Shown one piece after another: positions 26,513 through 35,639 of a stretch of DNA of 64,000 nucleotides; position 1 is the first letter of the stretch; the number at the start of each line of letters is the position of its first letter. The notes under the pieces were generated by a model, which ran no database searches, had not been told where the DNA came from, and saw only the letters and a program-made list of their open reading frames with translations. Both the position numbers and the translations under genes were made by a program. Origin of the DNA: Larkinella soli (GTDB taxonomy: Bacteria; Bacteroidota; Bacteroidia; Cytophagales; Spirosomataceae); the NCBI RefSeq assembly GCF_003703975.1, contig NZ_ML112622.1:187971-251970 (forward strand). Direction: 5' to 3'.

Positions 26513-27718
26513 ATGCAGGAAATCCTATTGAACAACGCGACGGTCTTTACCGGAGAAGAGGTGCTGACGGGTGTATCGGTCCGGGTCTCCGGCGGATTCG
26601 TGCAGGAGGTAACCGAAAAACCGGCTTCCGGCCCGGAAACGATCGATCTGGAAGGGAACTGGCTGGTTCCAGGCTTCGTCGACCTTCAGTTGTACGGCGG
26701 CTCCGACTTGTTTCTGAATGAACTCCCGACGGCCGAAACCGTCGATCATATCTACCGGACGCACCTGAAGAACGGGACGACCTCGGTCCTGCCGACCCTG
26801 TATTCGACCTCCCATGCCGTCAATCTGGCGGCCGTGGAGGCCGTCCGGCAGGTTCAACAGACAAATCCGAACGGGGTCCTGGGCCTGCACGTGGAGGGGC
26901 CGTATATCAACATGGTGAAACGGGGCGCCCACAGCGCCAATTATGTGCGAAAACCGGAAGAAAGCGAACTGACCGAGCTGTTTGAAAAAGGCCGCGACGT
27001 CATCCGCATCCTGACCATCGCCCCCGAGATCTTCACCCCCGCCCAACTCCGCCACCTCCTGACCCTCATCAACCCACCCTCGGCCTCTCAACGCCCCAAC
27101 CCCCAGACTCCCCAACCCCTCAACGCCCCTACTCTGCTCTCCCTCGGCCACAGCAATGCCACCTACCGGGAGGCCACCGACGCCTTCGACGGGGGCATCG
27201 CGCTGGCGACCCACCTCTACAACGCCATGCGGCCGTTCGAGAGCCGGGAGCCGGGGGTGGTCGGGGCGGTGTTCGATCATCCGGGCGTCCGGGCCAGCAT
27301 CATCGCCGACGGCTTTCACTGCGACTGGGCCACGATCCGCATCGCCCGGCGGCTGCTCGGCGACCGGCTTTTCCTGATCTCCGACGCAACGCTCGCCAAC
27401 CCGCCCCGGCCGGAGTTTGCCTACGAAGATTTTATCATACGTTACGAGGAAGGGCGATACCTGAACCAGGAAGGAAAGCTGGCGGGCTCGTCGATCACGC
27501 TGCTGGAGGCCGTTCGGAACTGCATCCGGCACGTAGGCATCGAGCCTTTCGATGCGCTCCGGATGGCTTCCACCATTCCGGCCGAAATCATCGGGCGGGG
27601 TGACACGCTGGGCAGAATCAAATCGGGGTACGTCGCCAACCTGACGGTGCTGAACCCTGCACTGGAAGTGACCCACGTGCTGGCGGACGGCATTCTTCAG
27701 ACTCCGCTTCCGGCCTGA
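26513..27718 (+). CDS. nagA: N-acetylglucosamine-6-phosphate deacetylase with C-rich insertion
   Basis: A 401-residue amidohydrolase that deacetylates GlcNAc-6-phosphate, feeding amino sugar recycling or catabolism. It has the metal-site regions LVPGFVDLQLYGG, GLHVEGPYINMVKRGAHS, SLGHSNATYREATDAF and IISDATLANP-like segment LISDAT, plus the C-terminal substrate-binding RIKSGYVANLTVL. The ATG at 26513 (MQEILLNNATVF) is the natural start. Odd: about 20 residues (PPSASQRPNPQTPQPLNAPT) sit between HLLTLI and LLSLGHSNA, where relatives have only a short turn; the DNA there is nearly G-free and repetitive, suggesting a small repeat insertion that kept the frame. The loop may be tolerated on the surface. 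Confidence 0.93.
   Translation: MQEILLNNATVFTGEEVLTGVSVRVSGGFVQEVTEKPASGPETIDLEGNWLVPGFVDLQLYGGSDLFLNELPTAETVDHIYRTHLKNGTTSVLPTLYSTSHAVNLAAVEAVRQVQQTNPNGVLGLHVEGPYINMVKRGAHSANYVRKPEESELTELFEKGRDVIRILTIAPEIFTPAQLRHLLTLINPPSASQRPNPQTPQPLNAPTLLSLGHSNATYREATDAFDGGIALATHLYNAMRPFESREPGVVGAVFDHPGVRASIIADGFHCDWATIRIARRLLGDRLFLISDATLANPPRPEFAYEDFIIRYEEGRYLNQEGKLAGSSITLLEAVRNCIRHVGIEPFDALRMASTIPAEIIGRGDTLGRIKSGYVANLTVLNPALEVTHVLADGILQTPLPA
27066..27140. repeat. C-rich repetitive insertion inside nagA
   Basis: On the plus strand the region is built of C/A/T-rich units such as CTCAACGCCCCAACCC and CCCAACCCCTCAACGCCCC, with few G. It adds about 20 Pro/Gln/Asn-rich residues to NagA. The units resemble, in CAAC spacing, the AT-richer repeats at 13926-13961 and 57393-57487. 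Confidence 0.6.
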
Positions 27719-28770
27719 CGGCGGTAATGCATCAGCCAGTCGGACCCGATCCGCTCCTGATCCACCAGCGCGGCCCGGAACAACGGCGCCGGCAACCCCT
27801 CTCCAAGCAGTTTGGGGCTTTTAAACAGGCGTATCTCGTCCCACAGGCCCTCGTTCAGGAAGCGTTCGAGCAGGTAAGTACCGCCCTCGACGATGACCGA
27901 CTGGATTTTTCGCCGGTACAGGTCGGCGACGAGTTGCTCCAGGAAAGGCCGTTCCGGTTCCAGCCGCACGTAGGTGATCGCTTCATGAGCCGGTTCGGGC
28001 GGTGTCAGGATGGTGTAAACCAGAGTGGGCTGGGTGCCGTCGAAAAGCCGCAGGCCGGGCGGCAGTTTCAGATACCGGTCGATGACGACCCGTGTCGGGT
28101 TACGGCCCTGCCACAGCCGTACATTCAGAGCCGGATCGTCGTGGAGGGCGGTATTGGTACCGACCAGAATCGCATCTTCCTCCGTGCGCCACTGATGCAC
28201 CAGCTGCCTCGACCGGGAGTTGCTGATCGGAATGGGGCGAAAATCGGCCGGGGCGATGAAACCGTCGGCGGTTTCGGCCCATTTCAGGATTAAATACGGC
28301 CTTTTCTTCTCGAAGAAAGTGAAAAACCGCCGGTTCAGCTCCCGGCCCCGCTCCGCCAGCAACCCGGTTTCGACCTCGATGCCAGCCGCCCGCAACTTTG
28401 CCAGCCCTTTCCCGGCCACCAGCGGATTGGGGTCGTCGTTGCAGACCACGACCCGCTTCACCCGCTTTTCGATGAGCAGGTCGGCGCAGGGAGGGGTTTT
28501 CCCGAAATGGGAACAGGGTTCCAGGGTCACATAGACCGTCGATTCGGGCAGGAGCGCATCGTCGGGCACCGAGCGAACGGCGTTTACTTCGGCGTGCCAG
28601 TCGCCGTAGCGCCGGTGCCGGCCTTCGCCGATGATCCGGTCCTGATGGACGATCACGCAGCCCACCATCGGGTTCGGGCTGACGCTGCCGCGGCCCAAAG
28701 CGGCTAATTCGAGCGCACGGGCCATGTAAATCGGGTCAGTCGGCACAAACGTTCGGGTAGCGGGTGTCAA
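27697..28770 (-). CDS. ribD: Bifunctional riboflavin biosynthesis deaminase/reductase
   Basis: A 357-residue fusion of diaminohydroxyphosphoribosylaminopyrimidine deaminase (residues about 15-150) and 5-amino-6-ribosylamino-uracil reductase (about 155-355), two steps of riboflavin synthesis. The deaminase shows the zinc-ligand motifs HAEVNAV and PCSHFGKTPPC; the reductase shows LILKWAETADGFIAP and the C-terminal SVIVEGGTYLLERFL. The start is uncertain: an in-frame TTG at 28770, a GTG at 28746 and an ATG at 28725 exist; homology (xxxYMxRALELAxLGxG) favours one of the two upstream codons. It overlaps the convergent nagA end by 22 bp and is divergent from prmC. Confidence 0.95.
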   Translation of the reverse strand: MTPATRTFVPTDPIYMARALELAALGRGSVSPNPMVGCVIVHQDRIIGEGRHRRYGDWHAEVNAVRSVPDDALLPESTVYVTLEPCSHFGKTPPCADLLIEKRVKRVVVCNDDPNPLVAGKGLAKLRAAGIEVETGLLAERGRELNRRFFTFFEKKRPYLILKWAETADGFIAPADFRPIPISNSRSRQLVHQWRTEEDAILVGTNTALHDDPALNVRLWQGRNPTRVVIDRYLKLPPGLRLFDGTQPTLVYTILTPPEPAHEAITYVRLEPERPFLEQLVADLYRRKIQSVIVEGGTYLLERFLNEGLWDEIRLFKSPKLLGEGLPAPLFRAALVDQERIGSDWLMHYRRQAGSGV

Positions 28771-28813
28771 AAGTCAGTAACATTTTGCAGATTTACACAA
28801 ATTTTCCGTACGC

Positions 28814-29659
28814 ATGACCACGGCCAAGTCGTTGTTTGATTCGCTGGTGGGGCAATTGGAGGGTTACCGGCCTGAAGAAGCCCGCGCCATCGTGTTTTTA
28901 TTACTGGAGCATTTTCTGTTGTTACGCCGGACGGACGTCGTTGCCGGGAAGCCCCTGCCGACAAATCCTCCCCCTCCCGACTGGCAGGAACTGATCAGCC
29001 GCCTGAACCGCCACGAACCGGTCCAGCACCTGATCGGGACAACCGAATTCTGCGGCCTTGAGTTTCAGGTGTCTCCGGCCGTGCTGATTCCCCGCCCCGA
29101 AACCGAAGAACTGATCCGGCTCATCGTACGGGATTATGCCGAAACCACGCCGAGCCTGAACCTGCTCGACATCGGCACCGGCAGCGGCTGCATCGCGGTG
29201 ACGCTGGCCCGGTTTCTTCCGCAGGCTTCGGTCGTGGCCTGGGACGTGGCGGAAGATGCGCTGGAGGTGGCTCGGCAGAACGCAACGACGCTGCTGGCCG
29301 AGGTGGTTTTCGAAAAGCGGGATATTCTGAACGTGGGGGAAGAAACCCGCCGGTTCGACTGCATCGTGAGCAACCCGCCCTACGTCACCTGGTCGGAAGC
29401 CGAGCAGATGGAGCCGAACGTACTGCGGTATGAGCCGCATCTGGCCCTGTTCGTCGAAGACCGCGACCCGCTTCTGTTTTACAAGGCGGTGGCCGACTTC
29501 GGCCGGACTTACCTGAACCCGGGCGGAGCCTGCTTCGTCGAGATCAACGAACGGTTCGGGCCGCAGACCCGGCAGGTGTTCGAGGAGCGCGGTTACGGCA
29601 ACGTCCATATTTTCAAGGACATTCATGGAAAAGAGCGATTTGTGAAAGCGAATAAATGA
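28814..29659 (+). CDS. prmC: Peptide chain release factor N5-glutamine methyltransferase
   Basis: A 281-residue SAM-dependent methyltransferase that methylates the Gln of the GGQ motif in release factors RF1 and RF2. It has an N-terminal helical release-factor-binding domain (about 1-85), the SAM motif LDIGTGSGCIAVTLA, and the catalytic NPPY in CIVSNPPYVTW. The C-terminal GKERFVKANK is typical. It overlaps the start of the following moxR gene by 4 bp (ATGA), an operon pairing. Confidence 0.96.
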   Translation: MTTAKSLFDSLVGQLEGYRPEEARAIVFLLLEHFLLLRRTDVVAGKPLPTNPPPPDWQELISRLNRHEPVQHLIGTTEFCGLEFQVSPAVLIPRPETEELIRLIVRDYAETTPSLNLLDIGTGSGCIAVTLARFLPQASVVAWDVAEDALEVARQNATTLLAEVVFEKRDILNVGEETRRFDCIVSNPPYVTWSEAEQMEPNVLRYEPHLALFVEDRDPLLFYKAVADFGRTYLNPGGACFVEINERFGPQTRQVFEERGYGNVHIFKDIHGKERFVKANK

Positions 29660-30630
29660 CCTCAGCCGACTTATCCTATCATACCAAAATCCGCCAGGTC
29701 TTCGACGAGATGGGCAAGGTGGTCGTTGGGCAGCAGGCGCTGCTCAGCCGGCTGCTCATCGGCCTGTTTACCGGCGGCCATATTCTGCTGGAGGGCGTTC
29801 CCGGTCTGGCCAAGACGCTGACCATCAATACGCTGGCGAAAGCCCTGCAGCTGGATTTTCAGCGGATTCAGTTTACCCCCGACCTGCTGCCCGCCGACCT
29901 GATCGGGACGATGATCTTCAACCAGAAGTCCGGCGATTTCGAGGTGAAACAGGGGCCGATCTTCGCCAACCTGATTCTGGCCGACGAGGTCAACCGCTCG
30001 CCCGCCAAGGTGCAGTCGGCCCTGCTGGAGGCCATGCAGGAGAAGCAGGTGACCATCGGGGAGGAGACGTTCGTGCTGGATAAACCGTTTCTGGTGCTGG
30101 CGACACAGAACCCCGTCGAGCAGGAAGGCACCTATCCCCTGCCCGAAGCCCAGGTCGACCGGTTCATGATGAAAGTGTTCGTGGGGTATCTCTCGAAGGA
30201 CGAGGAACTGGAGGTGATGCGCCGGATGGCGAACCTCAACTTCGACTACGAGGTGCAGCCGGTACTGGACAAGGAAGACATTTTCGGCATCCGGGACGAA
30301 ATCAACAAGATCACGATTTCCGAAACGCTCGAACGCTACATCATCGAGCTGGTGTTCGCCACCCGCCGACCGCTCGACTATAGCCTTCGCGACGAAGCCC
30401 AGTACATTCAGTACGGCGTGTCGCCCCGGGCGAGCATCCACCTGAACCGGGCCGCCAAAGCCCTCGCCTATTTCGACCAGCGGGATTACGTGCTGCCCGA
30501 GGACATCAAGGAAGTGGCCCCGGACGTGTTCAACCACCGCATCATTCTCAACTACGAAGCCGAAGCGGACGGGGTCACCAGCCCCCAGGTCATCGACTCC
30601 ATCCTGCGGAAAGTGGCGATCGGGCGGTAA
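29656..30630 (+). CDS. MoxR family AAA+ ATPase
   Basis: A 324-residue AAA+ ATPase of the MoxR family. Walker A is GVPGLAKT (near residue 42), Walker B is LILADEVNRSP, and the sensor-1 region LVLATQNPVEQEGTYPLPEAQVDRFMM is highly conserved. MoxR proteins act as chaperones that mature or assemble enzyme complexes, usually with VWA-domain and DUF58 proteins encoded downstream. Here neither partner follows; the next genes are a toxin-antitoxin pair, so the operon is cut short or the partners are elsewhere. Confidence 0.95.
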   Translation: MTSADLSYHTKIRQVFDEMGKVVVGQQALLSRLLIGLFTGGHILLEGVPGLAKTLTINTLAKALQLDFQRIQFTPDLLPADLIGTMIFNQKSGDFEVKQGPIFANLILADEVNRSPAKVQSALLEAMQEKQVTIGEETFVLDKPFLVLATQNPVEQEGTYPLPEAQVDRFMMKVFVGYLSKDEELEVMRRMANLNFDYEVQPVLDKEDIFGIRDEINKITISETLERYIIELVFATRRPLDYSLRDEAQYIQYGVSPRASIHLNRAAKALAYFDQRDYVLPEDIKEVAPDVFNHRIILNYEAEADGVTSPQVIDSILRKVAIGR

Positions 30631-30695
30631 GTTTAACCGCCGGCCGTTCACAATTTCCAGGAGAATAGTGCTAACTTACGGAAAACGAACTTATT

Positions 30696-30905
30696 ATGAC
30701 AGCGATTCGACTCCGGGAATGGGTAAAAGACGGCGGTATTTTCATACCCCTCTCGCCTGAATTAAATAACCAGGAGGTAGAAGTGGAAATCATCGTACGT
30801 CCACTCCACCAGCCTTCCGGAAAAACGGATGCCCAGATAGCGGAAGAGTTTTTCGGAAAGGTTACCGTCCGTTCGACCGAAGATTTTGATGCTTATGACC
30901 AGTAG
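30696..30905 (+). CDS. Putative antitoxin of a PIN toxin pair
   Basis: A 69-residue protein (MTAIRLREWVKDGGIFIPLS) with a beta-strand start, a VEVEIIVRP segment like small AbrB/DUF2281-type antitoxins, and an acidic C-terminal tail (RSTEDFDAYDQ) that may wrap the toxin. Its 3-prime end overlaps the start of the PIN gene by 11 bp, typical for toxin-antitoxin operons. Assignment is from context and general shape, not from a strong family match. Confidence 0.7.
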   Translation: MTAIRLREWVKDGGIFIPLSPELNNQEVEVEIIVRPLHQPSGKTDAQIAEEFFGKVTVRSTEDFDAYDQ

Positions 30906-31374
30906 GATATTTATTGACAGTTCACTCTTGGTTGAGAAAGCAAAGAAGTCCCGAACCGACCTTTTTGATGCCCTGATTAGGAATCCCAACCTTGAAAAGT
31001 GTATCTCTGCAACGGTTTTAAGTGAATTCACCTTCCATCTGCTCGCCATCGAGGGCGGGAAAGCCCCACGGACCCTGAAAGAAGCTCAGGCAATCCCTGC
31101 TCTCCTATCAGCTAACCCTCCTCAGGATTTCCTCCGACTTTTCACGTTTGTTCCGGACAGCTCCCAGACGGTTTTGGTTTATCTCGATCTAATGTCGAAA
31201 TACAATCTACTCCCGAACGATGCATTGATCCTGTCGGCCTGTGTCCTGTATGAAATTCCGTACCTAGCAAGTTATGACAAGGCTGATTTTGAGACGCCGT
31301 GTTTCAAAGAAGGAATCGGGCTAATCCATAGCCTAACCGATTTGGATTGGATTCTTAAAACTGAAAATAGATAA
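30895..31374 (+). CDS. PIN domain protein, probable ribonuclease toxin
   Basis: A 159-residue PIN domain protein. Candidate acidic metal ligands are the Asp in RIFIDSSLL near the N terminus, Glu in VLSEFTFHL, and the Asp in LPNDALILSACVLYEI and ASYDKADFE. PIN toxins cleave RNA, often tRNA or rRNA. I choose the ATG at 30895 (MTSRIFIDS); TTG 30886 and ATG 30889 are alternatives in the same frame. Base composition (AT-rich for the region) is lower in GC than the surrounding genes, which fits a mobile module. It overlaps the end of the convergent MBOAT gene by 20 bp. Confidence 0.85.
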   Translation: MTSRIFIDSSLLVEKAKKSRTDLFDALIRNPNLEKCISATVLSEFTFHLLAIEGGKAPRTLKEAQAIPALLSANPPQDFLRLFTFVPDSSQTVLVYLDLMSKYNLLPNDALILSACVLYEIPYLASYDKADFETPCFKEGIGLIHSLTDLDWILKTENR

Positions 31375-32854
31375 ACTGGTTCGAGGTGAAGACGCCGAAC
31401 AGGTAGCTCAGGAAGCAGATCAGCGGAAAAATCAGGAAGAAGACCAGCGTATTGCGGGTCGGGATGGTCAGATAGAACTTCTCCTTCCAGAACAGGACCG
31501 CCACGAGCAGCACGCAGAACCATAGTTCATTGGTATTCAGGGGGGTCTGAAGCGGGCCGGAGAACGGCGCACGGATCATTTTGCCGATAATCAGAAAGGC
31601 GTTTTCGACCGGGGCCTTGTGATTTCGGAAAAACACCCAGGTGAACATAACCAGGATGAACGTCAGAATGACCTGAATCAGTTGCCAGACTTTGCTCTCC
31701 TCCGGAAACCGGATGCCCGCCCGGTCGAGCGCCCGGTCGCGCCAGCCCGCCATGAGCTGGTAGGCGCCGTGCAGACCGCCCCAGATGACGTAGTTCCAGC
31801 TGGCTCCGTGCCACAGGCCGCTGACCAGAAACACGATGAAGACATTCAGGTACCGGCGGCCCGGGCTGACCCGGTTTCCGCCCAGCGGGATGTACAGATA
31901 ATCCCGGAACCAGGTGGAAAGGGAAATGTGCCAGCGTCGCCAGAATTCCGTGATGGAGCGCGAAAAGTAGGGCGTCCGGAAGTTGTCCATCAGCGTGAAG
32001 CCCATCGTGCGGGCGGCCCCGATGGCAATGTCCGAGTAACCCGAGAAGTCGCAGTAAATCTGGATCGTAAAGGCCAGCGTCGCCACGAGCAGCGTCAGGC
32101 CCGACTGTTCGGCCGGGTTCTCGTAAGCCGCCCCCACGATCATACCCATCCGGTCGGCGATCACCACTTTCTTGAAAAAGCCGAACGCCATCTGCATCAG
32201 CCCGGCCTTGAGGTTCTCGAAGTCGTAGTGGAAGTAGGTGTGGTACTGGTGCAGAACGTTCTGCGGGCGCTCGATCGGCCCGGCCACCAGCTGGGGGTAA
32301 AACATCACGTACAGCGCGTAAATCCCGAAGTGCTTCTCGGCCTTCTGGTGCCCCCGGTAGACCTCGATCGTGTAGCTCATGGCCTGAAACGTGTGAAATG
32401 ACAGACCGATGGGCAGAATGGTATCGACGATGCTGAAGGAGGTGGCGCTCTGCTGTCCGAAAAACGAAAGCACCTTGTTCAGCAGCCGGATCGCCAGATT
32501 ATTGAACGTCTGGGCGGGCCCGTCGAGGCCGATCTGATCGAGCAGCCAGACGGCCGTATCCGTAAAGAATCCGAAATATTTGAAAAACGCCAGAATGCCG
32601 ATGTTGGAAACCAGACTGATGATGAGCAGCCACTTCCGCCGGGGGCCGACGGGGGTCTTCTCCAGCCAGATTCCCGCATAGTAGTCGATGACGATCGTCA
32701 GGAAGAGAATCAGGATGTAGGCTGGCTTGAAGACCATGTAGAAGTAACAACTGGCCAGCAGCAGCAACACCCAGCGTCCCCGCCACGGCAGGCTGTAGTA
32801 GGCCAGCGTCACGACGACGAAAAAAAGCAAAAACTGTAACGAGTTAAACAGCAT
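31355..32854 (-). CDS. MBOAT family membrane O-acyltransferase (AlgI-like)
   Basis: A 499-residue polytopic protein of the MBOAT family, close to AlgI/DltB-like O-acyltransferases that transfer acetyl groups across the membrane to a polysaccharide. The catalytic-His motif is SGLWHGASWNYVIWGGLHG near residue 345. Other family features are YYSLPWRGRWVLLLLASCYFYM at the N terminus and the conserved GPIERPQ and FFRNHKAPVENAFLI segments. AlgI-type enzymes usually work with a periplasmic SGNH/AlgJ partner, which is not adjacent. It heads the 3-prime end of a minus-strand glycan cluster. Confidence 0.93.
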   Translation of the reverse strand: MLFNSLQFLLFFVVVTLAYYSLPWRGRWVLLLLASCYFYMVFKPAYILILFLTIVIDYYAGIWLEKTPVGPRRKWLLIISLVSNIGILAFFKYFGFFTDTAVWLLDQIGLDGPAQTFNNLAIRLLNKVLSFFGQQSATSFSIVDTILPIGLSFHTFQAMSYTIEVYRGHQKAEKHFGIYALYVMFYPQLVAGPIERPQNVLHQYHTYFHYDFENLKAGLMQMAFGFFKKVVIADRMGMIVGAAYENPAEQSGLTLLVATLAFTIQIYCDFSGYSDIAIGAARTMGFTLMDNFRTPYFSRSITEFWRRWHISLSTWFRDYLYIPLGGNRVSPGRRYLNVFIVFLVSGLWHGASWNYVIWGGLHGAYQLMAGWRDRALDRAGIRFPEESKVWQLIQVILTFILVMFTWVFFRNHKAPVENAFLIIGKMIRAPFSGPLQTPLNTNELWFCVLLVAVLFWKEKFYLTIPTRNTLVFFLIFPLICFLSYLFGVFTSNQFIYFQF

Positions 32855-32871
32855 TCAGGTCGCGTCTTCGC

Positions 32872-33825
32872 TTAGGATTGACGTTCTTTTTTTCGGATGA
32901 TTTCCCGGACCACATACAAGGGCCTCCCTTTGGTCTGGAAGAAAATCCGCAGAACGTACTCGCCGATGAGACCCAGCCCGATCAGCTGAATACCGCTGAA
33001 GAGGATGATGGCGAAAAGCAGCGCGGTGAAGCCCTGAGGAACTCCGCCAAAGAAGTATTTCTTGATGAGGGTCTGGATGAAGTACAGCACGGCGATCCCG
33101 ATGGAGAACATGCCGAGGTTGGTCACGAACTTGATCGGGTATTCGCTGAAGTTAAAAATACCGTTATAAGCCAGCCGGCGCAGCATTTTGAAGGAGTATT
33201 TCGACTCCCCGGCCTGTCGGGCGTCGCGTTCGTATTCCAGGCCGATCTGTTTGAACCCGACCCAGCTCCGCATCCCGCGGATAAACCGGCTTTCTTCCGG
33301 CATCTGGTTCAGGACGTTGGCGACCCGGCGGCTGATCAGCGAAAAATCTCCGCTGTCGAGCGGAATATCGACGTAGGAAATCGACTTCATGAACCGGTAA
33401 AACAGAAAGTAGGCGGCTTTCTTGATGAAGCCCTCCTTCCGTTTCTTCCGAACCGCATACACCACGTCGAACCCCTCCTGCAGTTTGGCGTAGAAGTCGG
33501 GAAGCAGCTCGGGCGGGTCCTGCAGGTCGCCGTCGATCACGAACAGGGCTTCGGTTCCGCGGGCTGCGGCCATACCGGCCGTCAGGGCAATCTGGTGGCC
33601 GTAATTACGGGCCAGAAAGACGCAGTGGTACCGGTCGTCGGCCAGCGCCAGCCGCTGCATCAGTTCGGCGGTATTGTCGCGGCTGCCGTCGTCGATCAGA
33701 ACCACCTCGATGCTCAGCGGAGAACGGTCCATCAGCGCATTCAGCCGGGCTACCAGGTGCGGAAACGATTCTCTTTCGTTATAGAGAGGAGCGACAATCG
33801 AAATCTGTGGTTCGGACAAAGTCAC
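32872..33825 (-). CDS. GT2 family glycosyltransferase (polyprenyl-phosphate type)
   Basis: A 317-residue GT2 enzyme with the GT-A core (VVLIDDGSRDNT near residue 40, and the metal-binding DGDLQDPPE) followed by two C-terminal membrane helices (about 233-255 and 266-290). This layout is typical of GtrB/DPM-like transferases that load a sugar onto undecaprenyl phosphate for later use by GT-C enzymes in the periplasm. Starts with GTG at 33825. It lies 17 bp upstream of the MBOAT start and is likely cotranscribed. Confidence 0.92.
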   Translation of the reverse strand: MTLSEPQISIVAPLYNERESFPHLVARLNALMDRSPLSIEVVLIDDGSRDNTAELMQRLALADDRYHCVFLARNYGHQIALTAGMAAARGTEALFVIDGDLQDPPELLPDFYAKLQEGFDVVYAVRKKRKEGFIKKAAYFLFYRFMKSISYVDIPLDSGDFSLISRRVANVLNQMPEESRFIRGMRSWVGFKQIGLEYERDARQAGESKYSFKMLRRLAYNGIFNFSEYPIKFVTNLGMFSIGIAVLYFIQTLIKKYFFGGVPQGFTALLFAIILFSGIQLIGLGLIGEYVLRIFFQTKGRPLYVVREIIRKKERQS

Positions 33826-33866
33826 GATAGGTTAATTCTTATGGGTGGCAAAATTACATTAAATCT

Positions 33867-35588
33867 TCAGTGAACCGTCAGGGTCTGCTGCGAAAACCGG
33901 ATGGCCGGCCCGGCCCCGGGCACCGCCAGCATGCCCAGCCGGTAGGTTCCCTTCGGCAGCAGTTCCTTCAGCACCCAGGTCTGAACGCCGACGATCCGCC
34001 CGCCCAGCCCGTAAAACCGGCGGGGAACGAAAGGCGCCTGCGACGAAAACAGGTAGGTCTGCCGGTCCGACTGGGCGATCAGGCAGACGTTGCGGACGCC
34101 GTCGGGCAGATACCAGTCCGGGCTCTCGATCCGGTAGCTGCCGGCCGACTCGGTAACGGACAGTTTCAGCTTCGGATCGGCAGGCCGGGACTTTCTCAGC
34201 AGGTCGGCTTCGAAGGGCGAATAGAAACTGTCGGGATAGCGGTAAATGCCCGTGGCGACACTCTGGTCCATCATCGCCCGGGCGGTATCGGCAAAGGCGG
34301 TTCCGGGCGTTGCACCCAGGCCTACGCCATTGTGTTTCTGGTTGAAGGCCTGCACCAGCATGATCTGCTTCCGCTCGGCCAGCCGGGGCCAGTGAAAACC
34401 ATACGCCCAGGCCCATACGAACCCGCCCACCAGCAGTCCGACCACCAGCCAGCGCCAGCGGATCGGCTGCGTCCGGCTCTGGCTGATCAGGGTCAGATAC
34501 AGCAGGGCCGTCAGCAGGGCCGGATAGATCAGATAATTGCTGACCAGCATGACGTCATAGCCGAACCGGGGTCGCAGAAAAGCCACCGCCGAGGCATTGA
34601 CAAACAGCAGGGCGTAACATCCGATCAGAAAATACTGCGTCCGGAGCTGCCGGGCCGGAGGCCGGTACCGAAACCGGATCAGGTCGAACACCATCGGCAG
34701 GACGTAAACGACCACCCCGAACGCAATGACGAAGCCGAACAGGGTCGGCAGGATGCTTCGGCGGAACACCTCGATGTCGGGAAACAGGTTGAAGAAGCCG
34801 CCGATGAAGGTAAAAAAGCCCAGAAACACCAGGTGCGGGTGTTGCAGAAAAAACGAAAAGCTGCTTTCATTGCCCTGTGGGCCGGCATAGTCATAAAAAT
34901 AAAACCAGACGGCAACCGCCCCGACGCCCAGCCAGATCGCCAGCCGCCGGTAATTTTTCTGGAGAACCAGCACGGCCGCCCCCGCCACCCAGCCGAACAG
35001 CCCGCTGCTCATCGAAAACGACGCCAGCAACTGACAGGCCACCCCCCCCCCGAACCGGCCGGCGGTGTCGCCCGAAAGCAGGTACAGCGCCGACAGCATC
35101 AGAAAAACGGCGGCCCCGTGCTGAAGGCCGGTAATGGCCCAGAGGCTGGTTCCGGAATATTCGGGCTGCAGGAAGATCAGCAACACCGGCACGAAATAGA
35201 GGGGGGGCAGACGAAACCAGTGGAACACCCGGTACAGAATGGCGACGGTGCCCATCAGGCACAGAAAAGCCACGCCGATGAGCCAGCGAAAATTCAGGTC
35301 GCCGGTCAGATGGTAAAAGCCGACCGTGGTCAGTTTGGCAAACAGGATGCGGTGTTCGTTATTGGGTTTCAGCAGGAGTGCGACCTTTTCGCCGAACGAA
35401 TCGGATTTCAGATACAGCAGCAGAAACCCGACGAAGGACTCCAGGTCGTCGAACCAGGGCACATCGACCGCGTAGGTAAAGACCAGGGCCGCAAAACACA
35501 GCAGCGGAACGGCGATCAGGACCGGGGTCAGCCGTTCCAGCCGCCCCCCCCAGGCCGTGGTCGGGTAGTTTGTCGGGGAGGTCACCAT
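33867..35588 (-). CDS. Polytopic membrane protein, GT-C glycosyltransferase-like
   Basis: A 573-residue protein with about ten N-terminal membrane helices and a periplasmic C-terminal domain (from about 390). The first loop contains VPWFDDLESF followed later by KPNNEHRILF; paired acidic residues in the first external loop and an NEHR motif are typical of GT-C enzymes that use polyprenyl-phosphate sugars, although no specific family is recognised. C-terminal residues 440-570 are beta-rich and soluble. It sits between two GT2 genes. Function as a glycosyltransferase is inference. Confidence 0.7.
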   Translation of the reverse strand: MVTSPTNYPTTAWGGRLERLTPVLIAVPLLCFAALVFTYAVDVPWFDDLESFVGFLLLYLKSDSFGEKVALLLKPNNEHRILFAKLTTVGFYHLTGDLNFRWLIGVAFLCLMGTVAILYRVFHWFRLPPLYFVPVLLIFLQPEYSGTSLWAITGLQHGAAVFLMLSALYLLSGDTAGRFGGGVACQLLASFSMSSGLFGWVAGAAVLVLQKNYRRLAIWLGVGAVAVWFYFYDYAGPQGNESSFSFFLQHPHLVFLGFFTFIGGFFNLFPDIEVFRRSILPTLFGFVIAFGVVVYVLPMVFDLIRFRYRPPARQLRTQYFLIGCYALLFVNASAVAFLRPRFGYDVMLVSNYLIYPALLTALLYLTLISQSRTQPIRWRWLVVGLLVGGFVWAWAYGFHWPRLAERKQIMLVQAFNQKHNGVGLGATPGTAFADTARAMMDQSVATGIYRYPDSFYSPFEADLLRKSRPADPKLKLSVTESAGSYRIESPDWYLPDGVRNVCLIAQSDRQTYLFSSQAPFVPRRFYGLGGRIVGVQTWVLKELLPKGTYRLGMLAVPGAGPAIRFSQQTLTVH

Positions 35589-35639
35589 CCTTTTCTTCTC
35601 CTAATCGTTTCGGTTCTCACTGCGGTTCAGATCGTTGGT

